Assembly: GCA_003342895.1 (NCBI GenBank)
Contig: PTFA01000417.1
Location: 62,001-126,000 of the forward strand
Length of the DNA stretch: 64,000 nt
DNA from: Casuarius casuarius
Taxonomy: Eukaryota > Chordata > Aves > Casuariiformes > Casuariidae
Direction: 5' to 3'
In this document: positions 34,871-49,204 of the stretch, piece after piece
Layout: the number at the start of each line of letters is the position of its first letter
Numbering within the stretch: the first letter of the stretch is position 1
The notes under the pieces: generated by a model
The model's database searches: none
Told to the model about the DNA's origin: nothing
What the model saw: the letters and a program-made list of their open reading frames with translations, nothing else
Made by a program: the position numbers and the translations under genes

Positions 34871-37800
34871 TAGTACGACCTTCTTATTCAATATTGCTAT
34901 GACGTTATCCTTTATCTATTTCTAGTTGGTCTCTGTAACAATACTTGGGTTTCATTTTTTCTTTTTTCTCTAGCTATTTCAATTCTGTTTTCAGTTTCTG
35001 TGCATATTGATGTAATCAAAGTCTGTATTTACAGGGAAATTAGCATTGTACCACTCACAATTGGTACCAGAAGATATAAATTACGATCTCTGACAGCTTC
35101 TTGCTTAAAGGAATGACTTGCATTTAGATCTGTGAACGAGATTTAGTTTTAGAAAATGTGCTCTCTTGTCCCATGGTTTCACCAAACATAATAACAATTA
35201 ACTCTGTGGCTTATAGTTGGACAAATGTAGTCTCACCACCAGCTAAAATAGACTTGAGCAGTAACATGGAATTCACTTCCTTATTACAGTTAGACAAACA
35301 CTTGGTGTTTGTTCCATGACATATTGATCACTTTTCAGTGGGACACTATATCATTTCATAGTGACCAGCTCTGACCTATTTGTCATAAGGAAATCATCTT
35401 CATAGAGCATTACCATAGTAAAATAAGAGAGTTTAACATGAAAGATTGATTTTGAACTGCAATCTGACATCATAATAGAACACTGCAAGGAATGTTGAGG
35501 TTTCTGAAGCCAAGAAGATGCCCCAGGAAATAAATTATCCAGAGACAGAGAATTCCCTGCTGATAGAAAGACTATTTCCAATATTGAATTGTTATGCTTT
35601 ACTGTGAATCTGCCCACTGAAGAAGCCACTAGCTGGAACACTACTTCCTACGTGCTTAGATAACTGCTGAAAAGTAGGTGGTCTTCTTTCTTTCTCACTC
35701 CCCCCCACCAAGGTCCTAATTCATCCTCTCTCAATTTCATACTGTGAAAGCTGAGTTGAATACTCAAGACACTTATTCTAGTAGCTAACCTGGGAGATCC
35801 TTGCAGATGAATTCTTGTCTTTGACACTTTCTGTTGAATTTGAACCCTACAATGAGAGGCATAAGGATAAAATCTAGGCAATTCAATGACATTGACACTG
35901 TCAGACATCTGTCCGAACACTAACACTTCTAAATACAGATGATCAGGTCAAGATATCCTCTACTGAAAACAGGAAAAGTGGAACCCCTAAAGAATTTTTT
36001 TTTTTCTCGTCTATCCTGGACAAGGTTACACAGCTAGCTGTGTGCCTAATGCTTAATCGTGATGTGCATGTCTAGCAAGGGCTGTAAAGAGGTCTCATCA
36101 GGCAGTACACAGAGCTTCCTAAGTCTGGGTTTCAGGAGAACTGAGCCAAATCAATAAGTAGTGCAATAAAATCAGAAGCCTTGGTCATATATGCCTGAAA
36201 AACAGATTAATTAAGATGAGAATATTTACTGTTATTTTGTCTACAAAGAAGCGATTTGTAAATGTATTTTTCCTATATTTAAGTATTTGTACGGCATTTG
36301 CCCATATGCATGACTTTTTTCTTTAATTTGGAACCTGTTTTCTTTCATCATTCAGCTTTCTTGCATTGTTATTAAAAAGATCATAAGCTCACTAGACTTG
36401 TATTACACTAAAATGTAGAGAATGCTTAGTAACAAGATTTTTTAAATTGTTTCCCAAGTAGCAGATATGGTCTATAGTACAGTCTCATGAAATTGGTTTT
36501 GAAACAACATTGAAATGAATAAGACCTGCAAATATCAATAGTGTATAATATTAGCAAGAATAAATTGCACAGCATTTTTAGCAATATTCCGGCCACTTCG
36601 CAAAAATGATTAGGGATATGTCTTGAATGTTGTGTCTGAATGATTCTTTTCCTTGAAATACAACCCTTTCTTATACTTCTCTTGCACTTTTCAAAGACTC
36701 CTACATTAATTCTGTATTTCAAACACAGTCCTGGCCCACACTCTATCCATGGATCACCAGTAGAAGTCTGGGGTCAGGCATGGGCTTTCAGCAAGCTTTG
36801 GGCTCAGACTCTACAGTGCTTAAAAAAAGATTAGTGTATGGCACTCAGTATTATTCTAGGAATGAATCAATGGGAGAAAAATGATACTATTATACCACAG
36901 AAGGAAATGTATATAAGTTATAAGGCTATGTCGCTAATTGTCCTATGTGATAATGCTCACTGATTTGCCTTGTAAATGCACGCATACACAACTCTCTCAA
37001 ACTCAAAATGACAAAAACTTTGAGGCTTAATTTACAGAATAGGACTAAACTGAAGTCTATAAAGAAAAGGATGTCAGAGCAGAATTTGTTTGAAAACAGC
37101 TTCTTTAAATATTGCAGGCATTTTACATTGGGTCAGGTCATCATGAAGAGAGTGAATAATTCAGTCTCGGCTAGTAATTAGGAGTTATTTTCTGCTTGGG
37201 AATTTCTTTATAATAAAGCATTTCATTCTATGGAGCATACTTCATGATATAGAAATAAATTGACTCTCTGGTCTATGAAGCAAATTGTTTCTCTCTTTTA
37301 ATATTTATTGTGAATGTTAGCTAATCAATTTTTATATTTTGAAAAGCACACTACTGCATAAAAGGATAAACAGCTTAGTGATAGAGCTCTGCAAATGTTG
37401 CATTTAACTTGAAGTTACAGGATGACTTAGTGTATGCAAGAACAAGGTCACTGAGTATTTAGAGCTGGATCCAACACAGAAGAGAGGAACTTGTAGCTTA
37501 TGTGCACTGTTTGGTTTCAGGTAGAAGAATCTTATGGTGGAATAAGAAACTGGGGCATTTAAGCTCTGGGCGTGCAGGGGGATGATCTGAAAAGGCCGGT
37601 ATGCTGATAAGGGCTAATTCCAACCTCCTCCCCCAAACATCATTCCCATCATTGGAAAATCTCTATTTAGATTTCAGATACTGCTCGCTCTCTTACATGT
37701 ATGGACCTACATTATTGATAGTGTTTAGTGGGCAACCAGATTTTTATGAAATAGGCTAATGGTTAGTAATTTCACCAAGAAATAAAAGATCTGGGGATAT

Positions 37801-40800
37801 AGATATCCTTAGCCAGAAGGAGTTCAAACCTGTATTTCTGGCATTCAGATTTTCTAACCACCATGCTGCATGCAAGGTGAGACTAGCAATGGACGAAGCA
37901 TTCTGCATCACTCTTGTTGAAGTCATGACATTGTTCAAAGATAATGAAAAATTCTTGTGGTTAAAAGAACAAAACTCAGTAAAGCACAGATCTGTAGCTT
38001 CTTGCTTAGGGCATTCAGAAGGAGGATTTCAGATTCTATTTTTCTTGAATTCAAAAATAAAGATAGAGGTACTGAATTATCTTTGCAGCCACAATTTATA
38101 GTAATTTTAAACAAGACTGAAATATTCCTGGTGGTAGTGCAAAGGAAGTATGCCCTGTTTTCTGTCACACTCTGGTTATCAACAGACTGTGGGGCAGAAT
38201 CTTTTCCCTGTGAGATTCTAGCCCAGGGCTACAAATCAGAAATAAAATCACACTTAATGTATAGGTACTGACATTTCCACAGTTGATCCTTTCTGTTTTG
38301 CAAAGTTGTTTTAAATTCATTTCATTTCCATTAAAATTTCTTTGAGGTCACATTAAATGGCAAGCAAAATCACTTGAAGCAATATTGTTTTGCTTCTATA
38401 GGGAAATTAATCAGACCTTTTTACAAATACTTGTGATTCAACAGCTATCAGCAAAAATGTAAAAGACTATTCATTTATTTTTCGTTTGCTTGCTTTTGAT
38501 AATACAAAACTTATCAAGTCATAACTGTATTGATGAAAATAGAAAGGAAACATACATAGACAGAATCTAGAAAAGCAGACATATTGTGTGTGGTCACTAC
38601 TTTTTCACAAAACCACTATGGGAAAGAACATTTAGTTAGCATCTGAAGACTGGCAAAAACACTACTTTAGCTGATTTAAAAATTTAAAAAGATAATTAAA
38701 CAATTTTCCTTACAAAGAAGTTATCAGTGAAAATGTTTTAAGAATAGCTGATCATTATTTCAATTGTCTCAGGCCAATAGGCAAAACTGCAGTTTCCAAC
38801 ATTCTTTTTACATCAGAAATAGTAGAATTTTGGGCATAAAATGACTAAAGAAAATAACTATTTTTGACGTAATAAAGAAAAAATGATAATCTGGACTTTA
38901 ACAACAGATGCATATTCTTAAGAGAGAGTAATGGAATTATCTAATATATTAATGTTAAAAGACTATGGATGGCAGACCATGACCAGTGTTTTTACAGAGT
39001 ATTTACTGTTTTATTTATTTGCTTCTGATCACTTACTACTAGTTTACACAATACTAATTATTCAGATGCACTATTGATACAGCTGCTATTTTTTGTTTTC
39101 CTCTTGAAATTTGAAGAAAGAAAGACTTTTAGATCTTTCTTTTGTGTCAAATGTCACAAAATCTAGTTGTGTGAAGAGTTCCTCCTTTCAAACCAAGGTA
39201 AAACAACCCAAAAGCATTTAGGAGGACTGAAAGAAAACATTATGGCTTTTTAAGTGATCTTGGTATGTAAAAGCTAAGGAAAATGGCACTAGCCCTAACT
39301 GTTCTGTCATATTGAACAGCCAAAGTTTTATACCTGTTGTTACCGGAGCCTTACCTAGGCTTTCTCACCATTTAACATGTCTCCATCCAGGTGCATCAGC
39401 CAAGGACTAAAATCAGTTGCTGGTAATAGGAAAGGGGAATTTTGGTATGGGAGCTTGAGTAATGACTCAGTCAATAGAAAGCTGTAAAAGAGGACAAATG
39501 AATAACTAAAGAAGTAAGGACCGATAAAGGGAAGAAGAGCTGATGTCATGGACAAAATAATTTGAAAGTTAAGAAGGAAAACCGGAATCTTGGAAGTTTT
39601 ATATCAGAGGAAAGAGAGGTTCAGGTGGGATGAGGCTGAAAAAGGAAACTGGCATCACGACAGAGCAATAGAAGAGAACATTATTCATATCACTGCAGTG
39701 ACAGACAGGACAACCTTACCAAGTTCAAGATACTACTTTTTAGATGAAAAAGACAGAAACCAGATGCATTGAGAATTTGTATTCCAAATAACCAAACTTG
39801 GGAAAAGGAGGCAGAGGCCTAAAGAGAGAAATAAATGATTTCATATCACCCCAAAGATGAAGAGCAGTACTGAAACTGAAATTTACACCTGAGTTGAATC
39901 CAGCCCATTTCTTTCCACTGCTTCTCACATCAGAAAAGATGAGTTTGAGAAAGAGAACCAGGTTAAGGAGGAGTGTTAGGGAAGAGTCCTAAGGAGAAAG
40001 TAAATTCTTAATACCAACACATGCCAAACTGTATTAATGGGGAGAGGAGCAATACATAGTAGCGTAATTAAGACAAGAAAACAAAACCAACCAACCAAGC
40101 AGAAACACACAAAATACTCCCAGCGCAAAAGAAAGGAGTAGCTAACAGTTCTGCCAAAATCTCTGGAAATGTGGAATGAAACTGGAGAAGGTTTAACCAA
40201 CATTTCAATCAATATCTGCAGGGCTGAAGCTTTATGACTTACGTGAGTCATCAGTTAACTTCAACAAGAAAAGGTAACTTTAACAACATATTACAGATGT
40301 TTGCAAATTTCCAAATTCCATACAAAATTATATTTTTTAAATGCTTGTAAGAAGAAAAGTGAAAATTTGGAGGAATTGAAGATATGAATCTTAAGAGCCA
40401 AACTGGATTTTTAGGTTAAAGCACATTTATTCAAAATGAAGTCTATAAAAGAGTGGTAAAAAAGGATTCAGAATGCATCAGTGACTTACATAGTGCTCTT
40501 AAGAGTATAAGTAACAGAAAACAACTGAACTGGAAAACATCAGAAATCAAATATTCCATTGTATTATAGGGGAGCAGTGGGAAAAAAAAAGTCTGCAGAA
40601 TTTTTGAAAGGAAGAGCAGAGTGTAGGTTGATGTGGAGAAAAAGATGGAGGTGATATCTCATTTTGAAAGTACATAGACATCACAGAAGGGTCAAAATAA
40701 ATTAACTGACCACCTTTTCAGCCTCTGACAGTTTGTATCCCTGAAAGATGTTTTTCTGTTGCTATGGTATACATCAGATTTTGCAACTGTACAAACTTTG

Positions 40801-41663
40801 CAATTATACAAACTTTCAGGGTCACTATCTACAACCCTGCAGTTTATGAACTTGCAGGTTTAATATGCCATATCCTTTACTGCAGTCTTTTGGGAGCTTA
40901 GGGGGAAGGTTTTTATCCTCAGTCTTTTCTGGAGATCGGGATCTTTACAAGATGTGAATTGAATGTAAAAAAGACAAATATAACTTGTTCAGGGTCTGGA
41001 TGTGAATACTGAGAAAAATCCCATTATCCAATCTTTTATCACTTAACATGGTGCAATAAAGATACCTTGTTTTTTGTTTGACAAAGGTAGTATGGAATAT
41101 ACATTTGTAATATGAGTAGATTGCAAAAAATCAAGTATGACAGAAAATGTATAATACTTTTTTTTTCACTAGGTTGCTGATACCACTATTTATTGTCAAC
41201 ATACTGTTAACATCTCTTTCCAAATACAGGGTTTTTTTTTGCTGTCTTTTAAACTAGCATTCAGAATGGGCCATAGTAATGGAAATTTTCTGTAATGGCT
41301 GGCAAATGTTAATAATTTCTTTCTTTCAACATATTTCAGAAGCTGATGTTTTTCCCGTGTTTATTGACCTAGAGAAGAATTGTAGCTGTTGCAATTTATA
41401 GATTTAATACAACTTCAGTAAAAGAAGCATCTGTATTTAAAAAGAACAAAGCTGTAATATGAAATTACAGTTATTTCTTCTTGTAATACATGGAAATTAT
41501 TATAGTAGTTCAGATGGCTTTATAAGACTTTTTACTATGCACTGAATTTAATGAAAACATTACTATTAACTGAAAGAATTGAACGTGTATATGAGTTTGG
41601 GCACAAGTCCTTGTCAGTAAGCAATATTTCAATTACAATTGATAAATGAAGCAGAAAAGGTAC
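34871..41663. other. Long AT-rich non-coding stretch, no gene recognised
   Basis: Nearly 6.8 kb without a recognised gene or transposon. Frames reach only about 104 codons (37957-38271) and have no recognisable domain. Short features are a C run at about 35700-35707, a T run at about 35995-36005, and a partial duplication of a TTGCAA-T-TACAAACTTT word at 40782-40816. The patch at about 37550-37660 is less AT-rich but otherwise unremarkable. Confidence 0.5.
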
Positions 41664-41691
41664 CTGATGATAATGATGATGCTGATGATGA
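41664..41691. repeat. Imperfect (GAT)n tract
   Basis: About nine GAT-like triplets with one AAT and one GCT interruption. Confidence 0.85.
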
Positions 41692-41900
41692 TAAATAGAA
41701 ATGATTCATAATAAATAAAGAAGTCCATTAACTGTTTTTCTAGGGAAATGCTGTTTATATAAATGTAGAAGGAGTAATTAATGTGCATGGTTTGGGGAAG
41801 AACAGTTGAAGACTTTCCTTCCATATGCATAGAAGGTAAGTTAGAGTTGTGAGACCCTATCTACATTTGAATATTATTACAAAATATAACAAAGCGTAAG

Positions 41901-41952
41901 TACACACACACACACACACACGCACACACGCACACACACACACTATATATAT
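41901..41952. repeat. (CA)n microsatellite with CG interruptions, followed by (TA)n
   Basis: About twenty CA units from 41902 to 41942, interrupted twice by CG, then a short TATATATA tail. The two CGCA interruptions suggest an ageing array. Confidence 0.97.
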
Positions 41953-42079
41953 GTATGATTAAGAGAGGATATGAATTTTAAAATAAAACAGTATTTCTCA
42001 ATAGTTTAAATAGTGTTCACTTCAGTTTGGAATGAGTGCCTTATTCTTGATTAGTATGTGTTTCCTGTCAAAAGCTCAG

Positions 42080-43020
42080 TCCGTGTCGGTAGCTAGTATG
42101 GTTCAAGATGCTTTAGGATGTCTAACCATGGTTTTATCAGATTTATAAGGGAGCTATGGAAGACCCTCACCATTCTGAAGCAGCAGAAAATCAGGTCTGA
42201 TACCCCAGGGAATGCCATATGACAACATATGCCTATGTGTGAGAAACTGATTCAAGTTCAAGAACAGGAATTCACCCGTGATTGTAAACACATATGTTTA
42301 GGCATTGTTTTAATGTTGGTGTCTGCATACAAGCTAGATGTATGACATCCCATTATAGTCAAGGGAGGTTTAGGGATCTGTTCAGTTGCTTGTCTGGCTC
42401 CTGCCAGAGTGTGGATATCCCATAGATCCCACATTATATCTGCCAGCCCTGTCTGCATGTCTTGGATGCTCCATGGTATCTCAGGTACCACTAGATGTCT
42501 ACATCTAGGCAAAGGAAATGAGCTCTTGGTCAACACTGTCAGTGGAATCTGGAGGATTATTCAGCTCCCTGAAGGTAGGATTCAGTCACTTCGGCATAGG
42601 GTCTAATTTTCTTGTAGGTTTCCCGCAGAGTTACAGCTAGCCTTTTCAGACACCCAGACATCCATGTATTTAGTGTAACTGATTTGATCACCAAATGTGA
42701 AACATACTCAGTCAGGAACAAAGTCACGTGTTGATCCATGTATTGACTGTAAAGGTAGGGTTCAGATGCCTAAAAGCAGATCTCACATCATTTTAGATAC
42801 ACTAGGATATCCTGCCTGATCACTAGCTGCCTCTTCTGAGGGGCAAAGATCTGACAGCCCTGTGTGAATGTCTCAAATGTATCAAGACATTTGAAGTGAG
42901 CATTTGTTGCCTACTGGGTCACAAATCATTAGCACTTGAATAGATACTCAGAGAGCAATATTGTGAAAATGACAGAGAATATTGTGGAAACTTCCAACCC
43001 CACCACCCCTTCCATCTTGC
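42080..43020. repeat. Unclassified probable old transposable element
   Basis: About 900 bases differ in texture from their flanks. They have higher G+C and recurring short words on the plus strand such as GTAGG-TTCAG (42572 and 42756), ATATCC (42413 and 42807) and AGATGTCTACATCTAGG near 42492. This style resembles an LTR or retroviral non-coding segment, but I cannot find clear termini, target duplications or coding blocks. Small frames of up to 92 codons on the minus strand are not recognisable. Confidence 0.35.
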
Positions 43021-44484
43021 AAGTTGCAGCAGAAGGTCATGAAGGATATGTAAAATAATATTTCAGATGACACTAAACACCTACCTTTAGACAAGTGAAT
43101 CCTGTTTTGTATGTCTGTTTTGCCTCCTGTTTCACTTACTTCATACCACATAAATGATAAGCAAGATGACATAAAGGGGTGAGATAGACCAGTGTCAGGC
43201 TGACAGCATTAATGGGAGAATTTTGCTGCAGCTTCTTGGGAGGACTAATCAAGACATTCATGTTTGTAGAATTATCAAATGTATCAGAAGAGTTTAGCAT
43301 AGCTGTTTCTAAATGACAGCATCCTCTGTGTGTGCAGTGACGAATTTTAGATTCAATGAAAATACAAGGTTCTTACCCCTTAGAGAAACAAAAATGTGGC
43401 ATTGTGAATTATGCCTTACAATATCCGGTTTGTGGAATGTCACTGTCTTTATGATGCTCCATGAACAGGGATTTGCAGTAGCCTTCCTTTCCCTTTTAAA
43501 ACAAATAGTTTAGCCAATCCTTTGTTTTCAGAATCATCATAGACTTTGTAAGTTCTTCAAAACTTACCTTTTTTATAAGATAGGAAGGAACACTTTACAA
43601 TCTAAATTCTTGTCAAAGTGTTTTTTCATTATTTGTAAGTATCAAATTCAAACATATGATCCTGGTCTTGAAGTAGTCAGCAAACATGAAAGAATTTAAA
43701 ATTATATCATGGTTAATGAAAGTAAATGATGCTTTCAGGGAGATGTAGCTCTTCAGAAGCTATTTAGTATTATGAAATAATAGAATTTTCTTGCAATTTA
43801 TCAATTATTTTCTTGAATTACACCAAAAAATACTGAATTTATGCCTTGAATACTTTGCGAAGGTAATTTTACATGATTTTACATTTTTTCCTCTGGAAAG
43901 CAGCAGTGATGTAGAAGAAATAAGCAAGCCAAACTGTCACTCACACAACATTATTTCCTTAGAATATAGTTGTAGATTCAGGACTAAAGATAGTAGTCTC
44001 TTTTTAAAAAATGTTATTTGTGATAAATTTTAAACCAGATGATCTCTAACAGCATGTGATCTGTACAGTTGAGAATGTAGTGGTGAATATGAATGTTTGT
44101 TCTATCTATATCAGCACAGACATAAAAACTTACCCAAAATCTTTTTTTATACAAACCTCTGAATATGTTGAAGAATATTAATACAGCAAAATAATTGTAA
44201 CTAATAATTAACAGCATGTTAGTTCATTGTATATGTCCTGTGTATCTCTCAAAAATTTCATTAGATACTTATTTTGATAGTTTAATCTTTGTAAAGAACA
44301 TCATTGGTAGGTCTTGCTTGTTTGATTTTATCTTTTGGTAAAAAAAATAGACTTGTTTGTAACATTGAACTTAGTGCAGAAAAATATGATTAAAAAATAG
44401 CCATTTCAAACATAGTAATGCCTAGATGACATATGCCCTGAAACAGTTTGTGCGGATTAAGCACTGAATGAAAATATTTCCTTC
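43021..44484. other. AT-rich non-coding stretch, no gene recognised
   Basis: Frames of at most 80 codons without domains. No repeat was recognised. Confidence 0.5.
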
Positions 44485-44960
44485 AGATTTCTGAAAGGAA
44501 CAATAATAGGTCTGGCAATATTTTTATCAGTGGCAGAGAAGCAAATATAAAATCATTGCTGACAAAACACACAAATAGTACAAGACTGACAGAGTGGAAA
44601 ACAATGAACCATACAGGGCAGTCATACAGAATGATCTGGGTCACTTGTTAAGCTGAGTTCACTAAAACAAAACATGATTTCAACCTGCCAAATGCAGGGT
44701 TGTTTAGGAGCCGGGAACACAGGTCATGCTTACCACACTGCGAACTGTATCCCTGCAGGCCAGGACTAAGAAAAAGATGTTGGGGTCTTGGTACACAAAT
44801 AATTAAATATGAAATAATAATACAACAGTGTACTGAAAAGGGTTGAAAAGGATTAGTTTGTTCTTCAGTTGTTAAGGGGAAAAAAATAGAATGTAGAGTG
44901 TTGATTTTGTTGCTATCATCAGTATGACGTAGGTAGACACTGCCGTATTGCGTAGTGCTG
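44485..44960 (+). mobile_element. Ancient CR1 ORF2 fragment (plus strand)
   Basis: Plus-strand words follow the CR1 stretch around and after the second catalytic RT block. GGAACAATAATAGGTCTGG near 44498 corresponds to the GS-LGP type turn. ATAAAATCATTGCTGACAAAA near 44548 is a decayed FADD-TK box. AATGATCTGGGTCACTTG, then CTGCCAAATGCAG, then CAGGTCATGCTTACC follow, and TAAGAAAAAGATGTTGGGGTC near 44768 corresponds to the EKDLGV block. Frames are broken. Similarity may continue weakly to about 45500. Confidence 0.62.
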
Positions 44961-47900
44961 GTTACCACACCTTTTTTTGTAAAATTCAAGAAAATATCCA
45001 GAAGATCCACCTACTCTGGGGGGAAAATGTCTTCAGGTGAAGAACTGAATGTATATAACTGTGTAGTTTATCAGTTACAAAATTAGAAGATACCTTCTTC
45101 ATTTATTCATCTCTTGGGAGAAAATGCTAAATTCTCACAGGTTCTTTATTATATCTAAAACATAACAAGAATCGATTTCTGAATTTTGAATCTCGTAAAA
45201 ATTTGAAAGCTGATTTTTGTCAGATGTTGGCAGAGGTGATTTAGTCAAAATTAACTACTGGAGTTCAGCAAAGTGCAATTGTTTGGCAAAGATAAGGTCA
45301 GAACAAATGTTACAGTGATCACATCTGGTCTAAAAAAAATTATGTGACCCCATTATTTGAAGTATTGTGAATCTGACAGAGCATACATTTTAATATTTTC
45401 AGACTGCTTTAGAAATGCTGTTGAAATCACTGAGAATAAAGAAGACAATAAGTTGGCATTTGAAAAGGAAAAATGCTAAAGAGTAGAGCTGCAGGGAAAA
45501 TAAATTTAATGCTATGAATGATTTTGAATTTACAGAATTTGTTAGGGCTTTTTTTCCAACTTTAAATGAAACTCAGAACATTCAAACTTTCTAAGTAATA
45601 TCCTGAGAAAAATAGTTTCAAATCAGGATACATTTTATATCAAAAACAGTTTTGTTCTATATTATACAAATTCAAGATTTGAAATAAAAATAATTTAAAC
45701 ACGGGCAAGAATCCAAACAAGTCATTAAAAAGAAAATGCTAAAATGGGACATTCTGGTACCTTTGGAAAAAATTCTCATAAAAAAACCAGCACCGTTTCA
45801 AAGTATTTACATTTCTAATGAAAAAAAAAAATCTTTCCCTTTACTGCTGTTTTACTGTTTGTAAGAAGTAAATAACACAAGATGAACGAAAATCCAAGTT
45901 CATCAGTTTTGCAGCTATAGATCACTAACCTGTGCTAGTTACAATTCACTATAAAAATTGTTTGGGGCCTGAACGTTTCACCCTTAATTCAGACATGGAC
46001 ATACAGTGATATCTAGCATTTTGAAGAGCAGTGAAGGATAATTCCACTCTGAGTGGTACGACAGCATAGGGCAGGTTGAACACTGGCTATTGCGATGCAG
46101 GGGTGCTCCAGCCGAGCACTATCGAACATGTAAATGACATCTCCGAGACAAAAAAAAAAAGAACTCACGCTGCATTTTCTTTCTGTGGAAAAACTGACTT
46201 CTGAGCTAGGTAGAATTGGTACATGCAAAGCTGTTCAGGCTTGCGTTGATGTATTACAGGAATAAATGAGGAAAGATTGAGTGTTTATTTTGAAAAGGTT
46301 TACAATCTTCATAGCAATTACAAGCCTGTTAGGACTTGCAGATAGGAAAGTAAAAGAGGATCCCATTTAAACATTTTTTTTTTATGTCAATGTGAGGGCC
46401 AGGTTCACTTTAGAACATTAGACAATTGAGATTTAAATGCTAGAAAACTGATTTATTCAGTATTAGCTCTCTCTGTGCTATAGCGAAATGCTTGTGCTGA
46501 AATACAAATTATATGTGAAAAAGAACAGAATAGGGCCTGAAAGTAAGAAATGTTAGAAGACTTGTATTTTCATTCTGGTCAATAGCAGCATTTATTCTGA
46601 ACTGTCTTCTTAGAAACACACTTAGTTATGCCACTAACACAACCAGTATTTAAATCAGTGGGATCAATTTAATGTAGACATCAAAACATGTCTGCTTACC
46701 AGAGGCCATGTGAAATAAACTGGGACTCATTATTTGCTTTTGAAATCAAACATCCTGTGAGATAACTGCACAGCAATGTATATCAGAAGGGCTTGTTAAG
46801 AGCACACTGCTTACCAGTCAGTTCAAACTTTGGCTTTGATATCAGGATTCTTTTGAACTACTGCTTATAATTTCTACACAGAGGAAAGTAGTTTTAAGAA
46901 AATGAATGTAAATAAATGTGAATTAGTTTTTTCATAAAAGCCTCTTTTGGGGAAACGTCATCAAACTTCTGCTTAAGTGTCTTGAACATGAGTATAATTT
47001 TTTGCAAATATGGTCTTTAGAAGTGTACAAGTTTTTACAAGACATCATATCAGCCTCATGGGGAAATGAGATTCCATACCTCCTTTAATGATATAATAGC
47101 AGTGGTGAGAAAAGGGTGAAGGGAAAGTTAGTCAAACCTTTAAGGTGTTCAGACTATTATGGAAATGAAAATGCGGGGCATGCTTTAGTGGAAATCACAT
47201 TGAAATTCTTCTGCTCCACTGCTTTAGCTTATACCACACTTTCTATCTCTTCTGCTGTCCAAGCCCTCAGCCCATGTTTCAAGTGTTCTTGCATGTATTA
47301 TGCAGGGTATGATAACAAAACATAGTGCAGATCAGTTTTGATCCTGGAAATTTCAAGAGACAGGGATAAATTGCTGACTCTCAGCCAGTGCCAGGGTACA
47401 TCTTCCTTTCTGTTATATCAGTAGGTTCAACTTTGTGTTGTCCTTGATGTTAAGCTTCTTCACTTTATGAGCATGTTCCGTAAAGGAATGAAAAATATCT
47501 TGCAAGAAATAAGTCAAATGTTCTTTCCTGCTCATGAGCATCCCAGACATGTCATTTTTATTTGCTTAACTCTGTATGGTACTAGAATAATAAAGATTGT
47601 CATGACCCATACCTTCACCACAATGAGCTCCCTTTTTATATATGGTCATCCCACACTTATGACATGACAACTTTCATTAACAACCAAGCTTGTCCTGAGG
47701 CTAGATCTGACACTGAATAGGAAACCTTTCAGATGCAGTCAGGATGTTATAATCACTTCTTCCTATGCTTGCCCATTGCTGACTAGCAACGTCAGGGCTG
47801 CAGTTATGAAAATTGTCCATTTTGCTGTAATGCTCGTCCTGTGTATGTCTCAGTGCTCCCTGGTATTTTTCTGTGCTGTACCAAGAAGTCTCTTTTTGTA

Positions 47901-49204
47901 CATCTCCAACAATGACATTTAACATGCCATGATTCACTGGCTGAAGTATGCACAGTGGGAACCACATTGTATCCTAGAATAGCTGGTCATTCCATGCTAA
48001 ACACAGGACAAGTATTCTGGAGACACAGAAAAACAACAATTAATGTGTTTGTGCCTTTTGTGTTTCAAATTCATGTTTGACACACAAAATAGTGGCCGTG
48101 GCTTTGGAGATGTTTGCTAATTATCCTCAGAGTTCCTCTGCAGATAATGATTCTGCCTGCCTTTGTTGGAGAATATCTGAAAGCATGTTCTTTGTAAAGC
48201 GAGAATTAGTAGGCAGAGAACTGCATTCGCTCATTAAAGACATGAGTTCTACATCCAGCTGTGTCATTGATCTTCTTTTGAGTTCTTTTTAAGATCATTT
48301 TTCCTTTCTGAGTTACAGTTATTTTCGTATATAAAGTATTTGGAGATCTACAGATGAAAGGAATGAACTAGATATTTATTACATGCATAGCCAGAAGGAG
48401 GACGAACCGAGCAGAAATGTCAGTCCTCAGTATACTTGAACAAGCCTTGACTTCAGCAGTGAAGTCAACCCTCATGTAAGATTCTTTCTTTCTCTACTTA
48501 TCTCCTGTGATTTTTCAATTTTGGTAGCTCTTTTGTAACCTTTAAACCCTTCTTGCTGTAGAAAACTATTTGTATTACTTAAATAGCCTAAATTGTAGAG
48601 AAATTAGGCCAAGTACTTCTCTAATACAGTGTCATTTGGGTTGAGATCGGCTCTAAAAGCCAAAGGTAACAAAATACCCAGCATCTCAAAATTGCAGCTA
48701 ATCCCATTTTAAAATGAAATGTTAATGTCTCAGATGCTCTTTGAAGCCCCATGATATTTAACCAAAGTATTAAAATAGCTCAGCAATGTCAAAGAAGTTT
48801 CTTCTTTCAAGAAACTATCCTGCTTTTGTAATTATTTTCCTCCTAGGTTGAACTATCTGCCTTCCTCATTAGTCCCTCTCTGCTAACACAGTAACATATG
48901 GTGCGATTTCTATAACAAGTTCATCATATGAATACTAATAGAAATCTTAAATTTGCATCTCTTCTGTCCTTCCCTTTATCTGGTCGTTTGTACCTAAATA
49001 AAGATGTGCAAGGTTGGTGTAAATCACCACTGAAATATAGTTATTTTGAATGCATAATGCAGAGTTATAAATGCCTACCTGAACTGTAAGCTGTAGGCTG
49101 CAGACTATAGAATCAGCCTTATGGTATTAATTTATATTAAACATTTTATAGTTGATGGAACTTTTGAGAGACTTTGTTCTACAGTACTTTAGAGCCATTT
49201 CTGA
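44961..49204. other. AT-rich non-coding stretch, no gene recognised
   Basis: The left part (to about 45500) may hold the decayed 3' continuation of the CR1 fragment. Elsewhere there is an A run at 46149-46160, and frames up to 88 codons (47701-47967, minus) without domains. No gene is called. Confidence 0.5.

Noticed and set aside
44648..45010. 120-codon minus-strand frame
   Set aside because: Antisense to a decayed plus-strand CR1; no host domain.
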